The notes: generated by a model not told the origin, from the letters alone. A DNA stretch of 20,105 nt from DASTSN01 sp035760665 (GCA_035760665.1 DASTSN010000041.1:1-20105), one strand, 5' to 3'; counted from the first letter of the stretch, positions 1 to 7,100 are shown. Made by a program: numbers and translations.

Positions 1-1
1 G

Positions 2-1015
2 GTGCAAAAATCACGCGGCGAAATCATGGCCAATATGGTGGATGGCATGTTGGGCCAGGCGTTGGGACAATTGTATGTAAAAAAATATTTCCCCGAAGAA
101 GCCAAACAGCGTATGCTGGAACTGGTGAACAATTTGCAAAAAGCATTTGCGGCACGGATCGACAAGCTTGACTGGATGAGTGACAGCACCAAACAAAAAG
201 CGAAAGAAAAACTGTTTGCCATCACCAAAAAAATTGGCTATCCTGATAAATGGAGAGACTACAGCAATGTGACCGTATTGCGGGATAAATTTTTTGAGAA
301 TGTGGTATCGGCTGCTGCCGGTAATTATCAATATGAATTGGCAAAGCTGGGTAAGCCTGTAGATAAAACAGAATGGTACACCACTCCATCAACCGTTACA
401 GCGTACAATAATCCTACCGCCAATGAAATCGTTTTTCCGGCAGGGATTTTACAACCGCCCTACTTTGACAACGAAGCGGATGATGCGCTGAATTATGGCG
501 GCATCGGCATGGTAATCGGCCACGAAATGACGCATACCTTCGACGACCAGGGGGCGCAGTTTGATAAAGACGGCAATGTAAAAAACTGGTGGACGAAAGA
601 TGATTATGAAAAATTCAAAGCCAAAACACAGCAGGTGATTGACCTGTATAATACGTTCACTGTACTGGACAGCCTGCATGTGAAAGGCGCCATGACAGTG
701 GGCGAAAACACAGCTGATATCAGCGGCGTAGCCGTGGCCTATGATGCCTTTAAAATGACCAAAGAAGGACATGACAGTACAACGATTGGCGGCTTTACGC
801 CCGATCAGCGTTTCTTTTTTTCCGTTGCCCGCATCTGGAGAGTAAAAATGAAAGATGAATTTCTGCGCCTCTGGATCAATAACAACCCGCATTCGCCACC
901 CATGTGGCGGGTAAATGGTCCGCTGATGAACAATCCGCATTTTTACGAAGCGTTTCATGTACAGCCTGGCGATAAAATGTACCTCCCGTCAGACAAAAGG
1001 ATCAATATCTGGTAG
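2..1015 (+). CDS. M13 family (neprilysin/PepO-like) zinc metallopeptidase, C-terminal part
   Basis: The gene is cut by the left edge, so the GTG at base 2 is not a real start; about 338 C-terminal residues are present, roughly half of a usual M13 protein. It is a zinc endopeptidase, in Bacteroidota normally an exported or lipid-anchored enzyme that cuts oligopeptides (family knowledge). Seen in the sequence, numbered from base 2: the zinc motif HEMTH at residues 174-178, the third zinc ligand region GENTADISG with Glu235 and Asp239, the conserved block EIVFPAGILQPPYF just before the active site, NPHSPPMWRVNG near the end carrying the conserved His and Arg of the family, and the classical C-terminal Trp (INIW). 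The substrate-binding motif that normally reads VNAYYNPT is VTAYNNPT here. No clear terminator follows before the next gene. Confidence 0.95.
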   Translation: MQKSRGEIMANMVDGMLGQALGQLYVKKYFPEEAKQRMLELVNNLQKAFAARIDKLDWMSDSTKQKAKEKLFAITKKIGYPDKWRDYSNVTVLRDKFFENVVSAAAGNYQYELAKLGKPVDKTEWYTTPSTVTAYNNPTANEIVFPAGILQPPYFDNEADDALNYGGIGMVIGHEMTHTFDDQGAQFDKDGNVKNWWTKDDYEKFKAKTQQVIDLYNTFTVLDSLHVKGAMTVGENTADISGVAVAYDAFKMTKEGHDSTTIGGFTPDQRFFFSVARIWRVKMKDEFLRLWINNNPHSPPMWRVNGPLMNNPHFYEAFHVQPGDKMYLPSDKRINIW

Positions 1016-1076
1016 GGTAGAGAATATCGTTTCGGCACAACGGTAGTAGTATTTGTTTCCGATATAAAACAGAACT

Positions 1077-1487
1077 ATGCAAACCGGCCATTCGCTACAA
1101 CTTGACATGTATGTCAATTATCCTGGACATTGCGAAGAAGCATTTCAGTTTTACGAGCAGCATCTCGGCGGCAAAATCATACTGATGAACCGGCACCAGC
1201 AACCGCCTCCCGGTTTTCCTGCAGCATGGAAACATCCAGTTCTTCATGCGGTCCTGGAGATAGGAGGTACTTTATTGCGAGGCGCCGACATTCCCAATGC
1301 CGAACCCATGCGCAGCGCTTACCTGACGCTCCGGATTGATACACCGGAACTGGCAGAAAAAATTTACACCCTCCTTTCCGCCGACGGCGAAATATTTATG
1401 AAGATGGAAAAAACGTTTTTTGCGAATCGCTTTGCCATGCTGCGCGACAAATTTGGAACGTCCTGGATGCTGCTGAATGAAAAGTAA
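1077..1487 (+). CDS. VOC-superfamily protein, PhnB/glyoxalase-like
   Basis: A 136-residue protein of the vicinal-oxygen-chelate fold. The N-terminus (LDMYVNYPGHCEEAFQFY followed by LGGKI) matches the opening beta-alpha unit of PhnB-like proteins, whose members usually begin with a 'NP(Y)L.F.G.CEEA..FY' pattern. The end, FGTSWML, matches the closing strand of the fold (family motif 'D.FG..W.L'). Length is normal for a single-domain member with two beta-alpha-beta-beta-beta modules. The reaction is not predictable: family members include isomerases, demethylases, resistance proteins and many of unknown role. It stands alone, 61 bases after the peptidase gene and more than 500 bases before pdhA. 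A weak -7-like box (TAGTATTTG, 1047-1055, one base too long in the spacer) lies just upstream, which would give it its own short-leader transcript. Confidence 0.88.
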   Translation: MQTGHSLQLDMYVNYPGHCEEAFQFYEQHLGGKIILMNRHQQPPPGFPAAWKHPVLHAVLEIGGTLLRGADIPNAEPMRSAYLTLRIDTPELAEKIYTLLSADGEIFMKMEKTFFANRFAMLRDKFGTSWMLLNEK

Positions 1488-1641
1488 CACCGCCGCTCCC
1501 TGTCGCACCAAGCTTGCTGCCATACCTGCCGGTAATGATATATACCAATCAATCCTCCTCTGGTTGTCTGGAAACTTAATTTCTGCAACCCAGGTGACCG
1601 GTTTGACCAGTTTTTGATCGCATTTGTGAAAGACCCGCAAA

Positions 1642-1690
1642 GCCCACTCAAAAGCCACTTTAAAGCCACCTTAATGCCACTTAACTGGCA
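1642..1690. repeat. Phased GCCAC repeats ending in a TGCCA/TGGCA dyad
   Basis: GCCAC occurs at 1654, 1665 and 1676 with an exact 11-base period, preceded by GCCCAC at 1642. The last copy forms an inverted repeat TGCCA (1675-1679), six bases, TGGCA (1686-1690). The period is about one DNA helical turn, so the copies would lie on one face of the helix. A protein-binding array is inference; chance decay of a low-complexity sequence is possible. Confidence 0.4.
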
Positions 1691-1988
1691 CCCTGCCGAC
1701 CAGGCTAAATTTTTATTGCCTGAGTCGAATTTCCATGCCAGCTCTTACCTTTTCCTGCTCACCGTTGTTTTACATTTTCTAACGAAAGGAGAGAAAGCAG
1801 GGCATTCAAGGGTTGCTGCTTAAGAATAAAAATCTTAAGAAGAAAGAACAGAAACAAGCAGAAAAGCAACCGGCAAAACCAATCATATGACGCTGCTGAA
1901 AAGACTTTTTATGCCGCTATTGCAAAACCAGGCTTTTCGAGGAAATAATGATATGTAAACGGTTAGAAGCAAATTGCGATGTTTCCCT

Positions 1989-1996
1989 TATTTTTG
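1989..1996 (+). promoter_or_regulatory. Candidate -7 promoter element of pdhA
   Basis: TATTTTTG matches the Bacteroidota -7 consensus TAnnTTTG exactly. The -33 side is weak (TTAG near 1963 at a fitting distance). Transcription from here would start at about 2000-2004, giving a leader of roughly 15 bases to the GTG at 2017 and excluding the ATG at 1948. Confidence 0.55.
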
Positions 1997-2016
1997 CAAC
2001 CTCAAATTTTAAGCCG

Positions 2017-3012
2017 GTGGCAGCTAAATTTTCTAAAGACACGTATCTATACTGGTATGAACTGATGCAGTTAATCCGCCAGTTTGAATTAATGGCCGAA
2101 GAGAAGTACAAAATGGAAGGAAAAATCCGTGGATTTTTCCATGCCTACATAGGTCAGGAAGCCATTGCGGCCGGTTGTATGACGGCCACCAAACCCGAAG
2201 ATCCGTTTATCACTGGTTACCGCGACCATGGACTGGCGATTGCGAAAGGTGTTTCCCTCAACAGTTGTATGGCCGAGTTATATGGCAAAGCAACCGGTTG
2301 TGCCAAGGGCAAAGGAGGCAGTATGCACTTCTTTGGAAAAGAAGTCAATTTCTATGGCGGTCATGGTATCGTGGGCGCACAGATAGGAACGGGTGCAGGG
2401 CTGGCCTTTGCAGAACAGTACAAAGGCACAGACAATGTGGTGCTCTGTTTCTTTGGCGATGGCGCTGCCCGCCAGGGATTACTGCACGAAACCTTTAACC
2501 TGGCCATGCTGTGGAAACTGCCCGTTGTATTTATCTGCGAAAACAATAACTACGCCATGGGTACCTCCGTGGAGCGTACGTCCAATGTGATTGATATTTA
2601 TAAACTAGCTGATGCCTACGAAATGCCGGGTGATGCGGTTGATGGCATGAGCGCCGAAGCCGTGCACGATGCTGTGAGCAGAGCCGTGAAAAGAGCCCGT
2701 GAAAAGGGTGGTCCTACCTTACTGGAAATGAAAACCTACCGCTACAAAGGTCACTCCATCAGCGACCCCCAGAAATACCGTACCAAAGAAGAAGTGGACG
2801 AGTACAAGGAAAAAGACCCGATCCAGTTAGTGCTTAATACCATCCTCAGCAAAAAATACGCAACCGAAGAAGAGATCAAAGCCATCAACGACAGGGTGGA
2901 TGCCGCCGTAGCCGAAGCTGTTAAATTTGCCGAAGAAAGCCCCTGGCCCGATGATAGCGAAGTGCTGAAAGATGTATACGTAGACCAGCAATATCCATTT
3001 ATCGTAGACTAA
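2017..3012 (+). CDS. pdhA: Pyruvate dehydrogenase E1 component, alpha subunit
   Basis: The alpha subunit of the thiamine-diphosphate-dependent E1 enzyme, which decarboxylates pyruvate and passes the acetyl group to lipoyl-E2 in the cytoplasm. With a GTG start at 2017 the protein has 331 residues and begins MAAKFSKDTY, the usual length and beginning of Bacteroidota PdhA. An in-frame ATG at 1948 would add 23 atypical residues and lies upstream of the best promoter. Seen: GCAKGKGGSMHFF, the thiamine-diphosphate motif starting GDGAARQG at residues 147-149 and ending ENNN at 175-178, YAMGTSVER, and the loop YRYKGHSISDP that corresponds to the regulatory-phosphorylation loop of eukaryotic E1 alpha. 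E1 alpha of a branched-chain 2-oxoacid dehydrogenase is the main alternative, but the motif wording favours pyruvate. E1 beta and E2 genes are not adjacent. Next gene follows after 46 bases on the same strand. Confidence 0.93.
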   Translation: MAAKFSKDTYLYWYELMQLIRQFELMAEEKYKMEGKIRGFFHAYIGQEAIAAGCMTATKPEDPFITGYRDHGLAIAKGVSLNSCMAELYGKATGCAKGKGGSMHFFGKEVNFYGGHGIVGAQIGTGAGLAFAEQYKGTDNVVLCFFGDGAARQGLLHETFNLAMLWKLPVVFICENNNYAMGTSVERTSNVIDIYKLADAYEMPGDAVDGMSAEAVHDAVSRAVKRAREKGGPTLLEMKTYRYKGHSISDPQKYRTKEEVDEYKEKDPIQLVLNTILSKKYATEEEIKAINDRVDAAVAEAVKFAEESPWPDDSEVLKDVYVDQQYPFIVD

Positions 3013-3058
3013 GATTTTCAATCACTTAACACAATTACCGAAAACTGAACTTGAAGTT

Positions 3059-3751
3059 ATGGCTGAAAAAAAACATGCCCAGCACGAACCAGATCCAAAC
3101 GAAGTAGTTATTGCAAAAGCAGTGGACTTCTGGACCCGCTATAACAAGCCCATTATGGCACTTTGTGCCATCATCATTATCGTGGGTGGCGGCTACCTGG
3201 GTTACAAATATTTGTACAAAATGCCCCAGGAAGCCAAAGCAGCAGAGTATATGTACAAGGCGGAAGATTACTACCGCATGGACTCCATCAAACTGGCACT
3301 GAACGGCGACGGTGTGAACCCCGGCTTCCTCAAAGTGATCAGCAAATACGGCAGCACCACCACGGGCGGACTGGCCCGCTTTTACGCCGGCGATTGCTAC
3401 CTGAAACTGAATGACAACGCCAATGCTGTAAAATACCTGAAAGATTTCAGCACAGATTCTAAAATGATTCAGGCAAGAGCTTATAAACTGCTGGCCGATG
3501 CCTACGCAGACATGGGTAAAAACGGTGATGCCCTGGATTTTTATACCAAAGCAGCTCATTATTTTGAAAAAGATGATGTGAATTCTCCCGAATACCTGTT
3601 CCTGGCAGCTTACTTTGCAGACAAAGTGATGAAAAATTCCAAACAGGCAATTGATCTTTACAAAGAATTGAAAGAAAAATACCCCAATACCGAAAAAGGA
3701 TTTGAGGCTGATAAGTACCTGGCGCAGCTGGGTGTTTATAAATCAGAATAA
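3059..3751 (+). CDS. Membrane-anchored tetratricopeptide repeat protein
   Basis: A 230-residue protein with a charged cytoplasmic start, one transmembrane helix at about residues 31-49 (hydrophobic run beginning PIMALCAIIII), and a periplasm-side helical region from about 55 to 225 made of TPR-like helix pairs. Recognisable units include ARFYAGDCYLKLNDNANAVKYL, AYKLLADAYADMGKNGDALDFY, and the final KQAIDLYKELKEKYPNTEKG. The layout (short cytoplasmic tail, single helix, TPR_21-like domain) resembles YfgM-type proteins, which assist envelope protein folding in E. coli; the match in function is inference only. It lies between pdhA and ribH, with just two bases before the ribH start, so it is surely co-transcribed with ribH. 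No link to riboflavin synthesis is visible in the protein. Confidence 0.88.
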   Translation: MAEKKHAQHEPDPNEVVIAKAVDFWTRYNKPIMALCAIIIIVGGGYLGYKYLYKMPQEAKAAEYMYKAEDYYRMDSIKLALNGDGVNPGFLKVISKYGSTTTGGLARFYAGDCYLKLNDNANAVKYLKDFSTDSKMIQARAYKLLADAYADMGKNGDALDFYTKAAHYFEKDDVNSPEYLFLAAYFADKVMKNSKQAIDLYKELKEKYPNTEKGFEADKYLAQLGVYKSE

Positions 3752-3753
3752 AA

Positions 3754-4254
3754 ATGGCCGACGTTCACAATAGTAAACTTCGCGCAAATGATACAGGCAT
3801 CCTGAACGTAACGGATGCCTGTATCGTTCTGGTAAAAACAGAATGGAACGCAGCCATTACAGATGAATTGGAAAATGGTTGCCGCCGCGAATGTCAAAAA
3901 GCCCGGCTTTCGCAAGTCACTACACTGGTGGTGCCGGGTGCGGTGGAAATACCCTTTGCCATCAAATACTATTGGGAAACGGCTGCTGCCAAAAAACTAC
4001 CGGTTCATGCCTTCATAGCACTGGGCTGTGTAATCCGTGGCGATACCCCGCATTTTGATTATGTATGCCGCTCTGTCACCGATGGTGTGCTGCAATTGAA
4101 CCTAAGCCTGCCGGTACCCACCATCTTTGGTGTGCTGACCGTGGACAATGAACAACAGGCCAGGGAACGCATCGGCGGCCGGCATGGGCATAAAGGGGAA
4201 GAGGCAGCCATCACGGCTTTTAAAATGATAGCGCTCCAGCAGGCATTGCGGTAA
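3754..4254 (+). CDS. ribH: 6,7-dimethyl-8-ribityllumazine synthase
   Basis: Catalyses the penultimate step of riboflavin synthesis, joining 5-amino-6-ribitylamino-uracil with 3,4-dihydroxy-2-butanone 4-phosphate to form lumazine; the cytoplasmic enzyme normally forms pentamers or 60-subunit shells (family knowledge). The 166 residues show the signature blocks in order: an aromatic substrate-stacking position (Trp31 in KTEWNAAI), PGAVEIPFA at 61-69, ALGCVIRGDTPHFDYV with the catalytic His100, FGVLTVDNEQQA, and the phosphate-binding GRHGHKGEEAA near the end. Family members more often read GNKG or GHKG in this last part, so the site is intact. The start ATG is two bases after the stop of the TPR gene, implying translational coupling. 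Other riboflavin genes are not in the window. Confidence 0.96.
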   Translation: MADVHNSKLRANDTGILNVTDACIVLVKTEWNAAITDELENGCRRECQKARLSQVTTLVVPGAVEIPFAIKYYWETAAAKKLPVHAFIALGCVIRGDTPHFDYVCRSVTDGVLQLNLSLPVPTIFGVLTVDNEQQARERIGGRHGHKGEEAAITAFKMIALQQALR

Positions 4255-4282
4255 AATTCATTTTCTTTGTGTAATAACGCGT

Positions 4283-5002
4283 ATGAACGTACAGCTATTT
4301 GTCCCCTGTTTTGTAGACCAGCTTTACCCCGATACTGCCTTCAACATGATTAAAGTGCTGGAGAAAGCCGGCTGCACGGTAAGCTATAATGAAAACCAAA
4401 CCTGCTGCGGCCAGCCCGCATTCAATGCCGGGTTTTGGTCAGAGGCCAAAGAAGTCTGCAGTAAATTCATCCAGGATTTTCGCGGCGATGACTATGTGGT
4501 GGCACCCAGCGCCAGTTGCGTGGGTTTTGTCAGGAATTATTACAGCAAACTCTTCGACAATTCTTCGCTGCACAACGAAGTGAAGGACCTGGGAAACCGT
4601 ATATACGAATTTTCCGATTTCCTGGTGAATGTGCTGCACGTACACGATACCGGCGCTGTGTTAAATGGAAAAGCCACCTATCATGATTCCTGCGCAGGCC
4701 TGCGGGAATGCGGTATTAAAACAGAACCCCGGACACTTTTATCACATGTGAAAGGACTGGAACTCACCGAAATGAATGACGTGGAAACCTGCTGCGGCTT
4801 TGGCGGTACCTTTGCCGTAAAATTCGAAGCAATTTCCATAGCCATGGGTGAGCAAAAAGTAGATAATGCCATCGCAACAGGTGCAGACTACATCATCTCT
4901 ACCGACTTGTCTTGCCTGATGCACCTGCAGGGCTATATTGATAAAAAGGAATTAACAATCAAAACTCTCCATCTGGCCGACGTACTGGCCAGCGGCTGGT
5001 AA
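4283..5002 (+). CDS. LutA/YkgE-type (Fe-S)-binding protein with two CCG domains
   Basis: A 239-residue protein of the lactate-utilisation LutA / glycolate-oxidase GlcF-like CCG family, related to heterodisulfide reductase subunit B. Two cysteine-rich domains are complete: Cys9, Cys41-Cys42 and Cys79 in the first, Cys137, Cys170-Cys171 and Cys211 in the second (motifs TCCGQPAFNAG and ETCCGFGGTFAVK). Such domains carry iron-sulfur clusters and pass electrons from oxidation of L-lactate or related hydroxyacids to the quinone pool. In many bacteria lutA is followed by lutB and lutC; here it stands alone behind ribH, 28 bases downstream. A weak -7-like box TTTCTTTG (4262-4269, one mismatch) lies in that gap, so it may have its own start as well as read-through from ribH. 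The exact substrate cannot be read from the sequence. Confidence 0.9.
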   Translation: MNVQLFVPCFVDQLYPDTAFNMIKVLEKAGCTVSYNENQTCCGQPAFNAGFWSEAKEVCSKFIQDFRGDDYVVAPSASCVGFVRNYYSKLFDNSSLHNEVKDLGNRIYEFSDFLVNVLHVHDTGAVLNGKATYHDSCAGLRECGIKTEPRTLLSHVKGLELTEMNDVETCCGFGGTFAVKFEAISIAMGEQKVDNAIATGADYIISTDLSCLMHLQGYIDKKELTIKTLHLADVLASGW

Positions 5003-5008
5003 TAAAAA

Positions 5009-5037
5009 ATGCCGGCTCTTATAAAAGAAACCGGCAT
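5009..5037 (-). terminator. Hairpin after lutA, oriented as a minus-strand terminator
   Basis: ATGCCGG (5009-5015) pairs with CCGGCAT (5031-5037) over a 15-base loop. The A-run is on the left (5003-5008), so the U-tract is made only in leftward transcripts. It begins six bases after the lutA stop, so it may protect the 3' end of that mRNA while stopping antisense reading from the right. Confidence 0.5.
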
Positions 5038-5182
5038 GGCTTGCCCTGCACACATAAACATTCACAGGAGAACGGAATTCATTGCTTCTTATGCGGGAAG
5101 AACTAAGAATGCATGCGGATGTAAAACACGTTATCTCAAACATATACATGAAGCAACACCCGGCAAAAAGTTGATGCGTGAG

Positions 5183-5219
5183 AAAAAGCCCCGTTACCCG
5201 ATAACAGGCACAGGGGCTT
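5183..5219 (-). terminator. Terminator of the fasciclin gene
   Basis: On the minus strand, AAGCCCC and GGGGCTT (5213-5219 and 5186-5192) form a stem with a 20-base loop, followed by a T-run (complement of 5183-5187). It lies 28 bases beyond the stop codon of the fasciclin gene. Confidence 0.7.
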
Positions 5220-5247
5220 GCCCGTTGTCATAACTCCGACAGGCCAG

Positions 5248-5802
5248 TTACGGCATCAGTACATGATCAATCACATGTATCACGCCGTTGCTTTGATACA
5301 CATCTTTGATAGTCACTTTTGCCATACCGCCTTTTTCATCTTTCAGCAAAATGTCTTTTCCTTTCATCATAACCCAGAGCCGGCCGCCGGCAACGGTTTT
5401 TAACTCGGCAGTGCCATGTCCCAGTTTGATGGCTTTGGCCAGTGCTTTGGCATCCAGTTTACCGGCTACCACGTGGTAAGTAAGCACTTTGGTAAGGGTG
5501 GGTTTGTTTTCCGGCTTCAGCAAATTGTCTACCGTGCCAGCCGGCAGCAGATTAAAGGCTTCATTGGTTGGGGCAAATACGGTGAAAGGGCCGCTACCTT
5601 CCAGTGTTTGCACCAGCCCGGCAGCTTTCACCGCTGCTACCAGCGTGGTATGATCTTTTGAATTCAATGCGTTTTCAATAATGTTCTTCGAAGGATACAT
5701 TGGCGCACCGCCCACTTCCACCGTTTTCTCTGTTTGTGCAAACGATAAAAGGGTAAAAAATAAACCAGCCATCATCAGGGAGAATGTTTTCAACGTTTTC
5801 AT
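5248..5802 (-). CDS. Secreted fasciclin (FAS1) domain protein
   Basis: A 184-residue exported protein with one FAS1 domain, a fold used for adhesion or carbohydrate and protein binding in the envelope. The start MKTLKTFSLMMAGLFFTLLS is a signal peptide, with probable cleavage before or after the Gln in SFAQTEK. The mature part opens with GGAPMYPSKNI, typical of Bacteroidota FAS1 proteins, then the FAS1 H1 motif FTVFAPTNEAFNLLP, the central YHVVAGKLDAKAL, and the closing H2 motif GVIHVIDHVLMP. Length fits a single domain with no extra module. It is monocistronic: upstream lies the divergent EVE gene and downstream its own terminator. The ligand is unknown. Confidence 0.95.
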   Translation of the reverse strand: MKTLKTFSLMMAGLFFTLLSFAQTEKTVEVGGAPMYPSKNIIENALNSKDHTTLVAAVKAAGLVQTLEGSGPFTVFAPTNEAFNLLPAGTVDNLLKPENKPTLTKVLTYHVVAGKLDAKALAKAIKLGHGTAELKTVAGGRLWVMMKGKDILLKDEKGGMAKVTIKDVYQSNGVIHVIDHVLMP

Positions 5803-5920
5803 TGCATTGTTTTTAATGATTAATTTTTTAGAAACTGTATTACATGTAACCAGTGCTTATAAATACGGTACACAAAAGAAACCGGATTGAACAACCTCCA
5901 TTTTTTTGCAGTCCTTCACT

Positions 5921-5928
5921 TAAATTTG
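5921..5928 (+). promoter_or_regulatory. Candidate -7 promoter element of the EVE-cobB pair
   Basis: TAAATTTG is an exact match to TAnnTTTG, 44 bases before the EVE start codon. A run of seven T (5901-5907) sits where a -33 element would be expected, but there is no clean TTG at the right distance. The leader would be about 35 bases. Confidence 0.55.
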
Positions 5929-5971
5929 GCACATTGACTGAAGCGTATTTAATTACTGAAAACAAAACCAT

Positions 5972-6382
5972 ATGGCTTACTGGCTTGTAAAATCTGAACC
6001 GTTTAAGTATAGCTGGGAACAATTCGAAAAGGATAAACAAACATTTTGGGATGGCGTCCGCAATTATGCAGCCCGCAATAACCTGCGGGCAATGAAAAAA
6101 GGAGAGGAGGTGCTTTTTTACCATAGTAATGAGGGACTGGAGATTGTAGGCATTGCGAAGGTGGCAAAAGAAGCCTACCAGGACCCGACAACTGAAGAAA
6201 CAGCCTGGGTGGCCGTAGACCTGAAGCCGCACAGGAAACTGAAAAAGCCGGTATCGCTGGATACGATAAAGAAAGATAAACGGCTGTCCGGTATGGCGCT
6301 GGTCAGGCTTGGCCGCCTCTCGGTGCAGCCGGTTACCGAAAAAGAATGGCAGGTGATCCTGGAGCTTGCCGGGGAAAAATAA
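5972..6382 (+). CDS. EVE domain-containing protein
   Basis: A 136-residue single-domain protein of the EVE (DUF55, THYN1-like) group, PUA-like folds that read modified bases in DNA or RNA (family knowledge). The signature is complete: MAYWLVKSEP at the start, WDGVRNYAARNNLRAM with the conserved aromatic and Arg-Asn positions at about residues 26-41, GEEVLFYHSNE, then VGIAKVAKEAYQDPT. Length is the normal size for a stand-alone EVE protein. It is the first gene of a two-gene unit; its TAA stop shares a base with the first possible ATG of the sirtuin gene. Which base modification it would recognise cannot be told from the sequence. Confidence 0.95.
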   Translation: MAYWLVKSEPFKYSWEQFEKDKQTFWDGVRNYAARNNLRAMKKGEEVLFYHSNEGLEIVGIAKVAKEAYQDPTTEETAWVAVDLKPHRKLKKPVSLDTIKKDKRLSGMALVRLGRLSVQPVTEKEWQVILELAGEK

Positions 6383-6393
6383 TGCGATCGCAT

Positions 6394-7089
6394 ATGCAGA
6401 AAAAAAAACTGGTGGTACTGACTGGGGCTGGTATCAGTGCCGAAAGCGGTTTACGAACGTTTCGCGACAGTGACGGACTATGGGAGGGCTATGATATTGA
6501 AGAAGTGGCCACCCCGCGGGCCTGGCGGCGTAACCCGCAACTGGTGCTAGATTTTTATAACATGCGCCGCAGGGATGTGGCTAAGGCGCAGCCCAACGCA
6601 GCTCACTACGGGCTGGCAGAGCTGCAAATAGACTTCGACGTACACATCATCACCCAAAACATAGATGACCTGCATGAAAGAGCTGGCTCCGAAAAGGTAC
6701 TGCATTTACATGGCGAAATATTTAAAATGCGGAGCGAAGCCAATGAAAAGCTGGTCGCTTCGGTCAGGAGCGACATGCGACTTGGCGACCTGGCCGATGA
6801 CGGCGCTCAATACCGGCCGCACATTGTATGGTTCGAAGAACCTGTGCCAATGATGGAACAGGCTGTCCCACTCGTGAACAGCGCCGATCTGTTCGCCGTA
6901 ATCGGTACTTCATTGGTCGTTTATCCTGCTGCCGGCTTGCTGCAATATGTAAAACCGGGTACACCTATTTATATACTTGATAAAAAAATGCCTGTCACCG
7001 CTTTATCTCAGCCTGTCACGGCTATTGAAAAACCGGCCACCGAGGGCATTGCAGTATTCATGGCATTGCTCCGCAACAGTATGCTCTAG
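6394..7089 (+). CDS. cobB: CobB-type NAD-dependent protein deacylase (sirtuin)
   Basis: A Sir2-family enzyme that removes acyl groups from lysine, using NAD and giving nicotinamide and O-acyl-ADP-ribose. Starting at the ATG at 6394 it has 231 residues and begins MQKKKLVVLTGAGIS, as family members do; an ATG at 6382 would add four residues and overlap the EVE stop by one base. Seen in order: GAGISAESGLRTFRD, DFYNMRR whose Tyr and Arg are the class III desuccinylase/demalonylase marks, QNIDDLHERAG, the catalytic His in HLHGE, PHIVWFEE, and GTSLVVYPAA. The zinc-ribbon cysteines are absent; the protein has no cysteine at all. Many Bacteroidota CobB proteins, as I recall, also lack this site, so activity is still likely. 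It shares a transcript with the EVE gene and ends at a bidirectional terminator. Confidence 0.94.
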   Translation: MQKKKLVVLTGAGISAESGLRTFRDSDGLWEGYDIEEVATPRAWRRNPQLVLDFYNMRRRDVAKAQPNAAHYGLAELQIDFDVHIITQNIDDLHERAGSEKVLHLHGEIFKMRSEANEKLVASVRSDMRLGDLADDGAQYRPHIVWFEEPVPMMEQAVPLVNSADLFAVIGTSLVVYPAAGLLQYVKPGTPIYILDKKMPVTALSQPVTAIEKPATEGIAVFMALLRNSML

Positions 7090-7100
7090 TCTGAACTGCA

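Larger units (their letters stand above)
1488..2016. other. Gene-free stretch upstream of pdhA
   Basis: I see no convincing coding region in these 529 bases; short open frames on both strands lack family resemblance or overlap the VOC gene. The stretch contains phased GCCAC repeats (1642-1690), an AT-rich hairpin CTTAAGA/TCTTAAG (1819-1825 with 1833-1839), and the probable pdhA promoter at its right end. Confidence 0.7.

Noticed and set aside
449..958. Long open frame on the minus strand inside the M13 peptidase gene
   Set aside because: It is antisense to a clear metallopeptidase with intact motifs and shows no family features.
1272..1669. Two overlapping minus-strand frames of 101-128 residues covering the end of the VOC gene
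   Set aside because: They overlap a well-supported gene and extend only into a non-coding stretch; no motif, signal peptide or promoter supports them.
1614..1823. Plus-strand frame of 69 residues before pdhA
   Set aside because: Composition is irregular, it translates through the GCCAC repeats, and it has no recognisable start context.
4262..4269. TTTCTTTG as a separate promoter for the LutA-type gene
   Set aside because: It has a mismatch at an important position and no -33 element; read-through from ribH over 28 bases is the simpler view. Kept only as a remark.
6394..7089. Sirtuin as part of an anti-phage system
   Set aside because: The protein is a stand-alone CobB-type deacylase without the extra domains of defence sirtuins, and no other defence gene is nearby.
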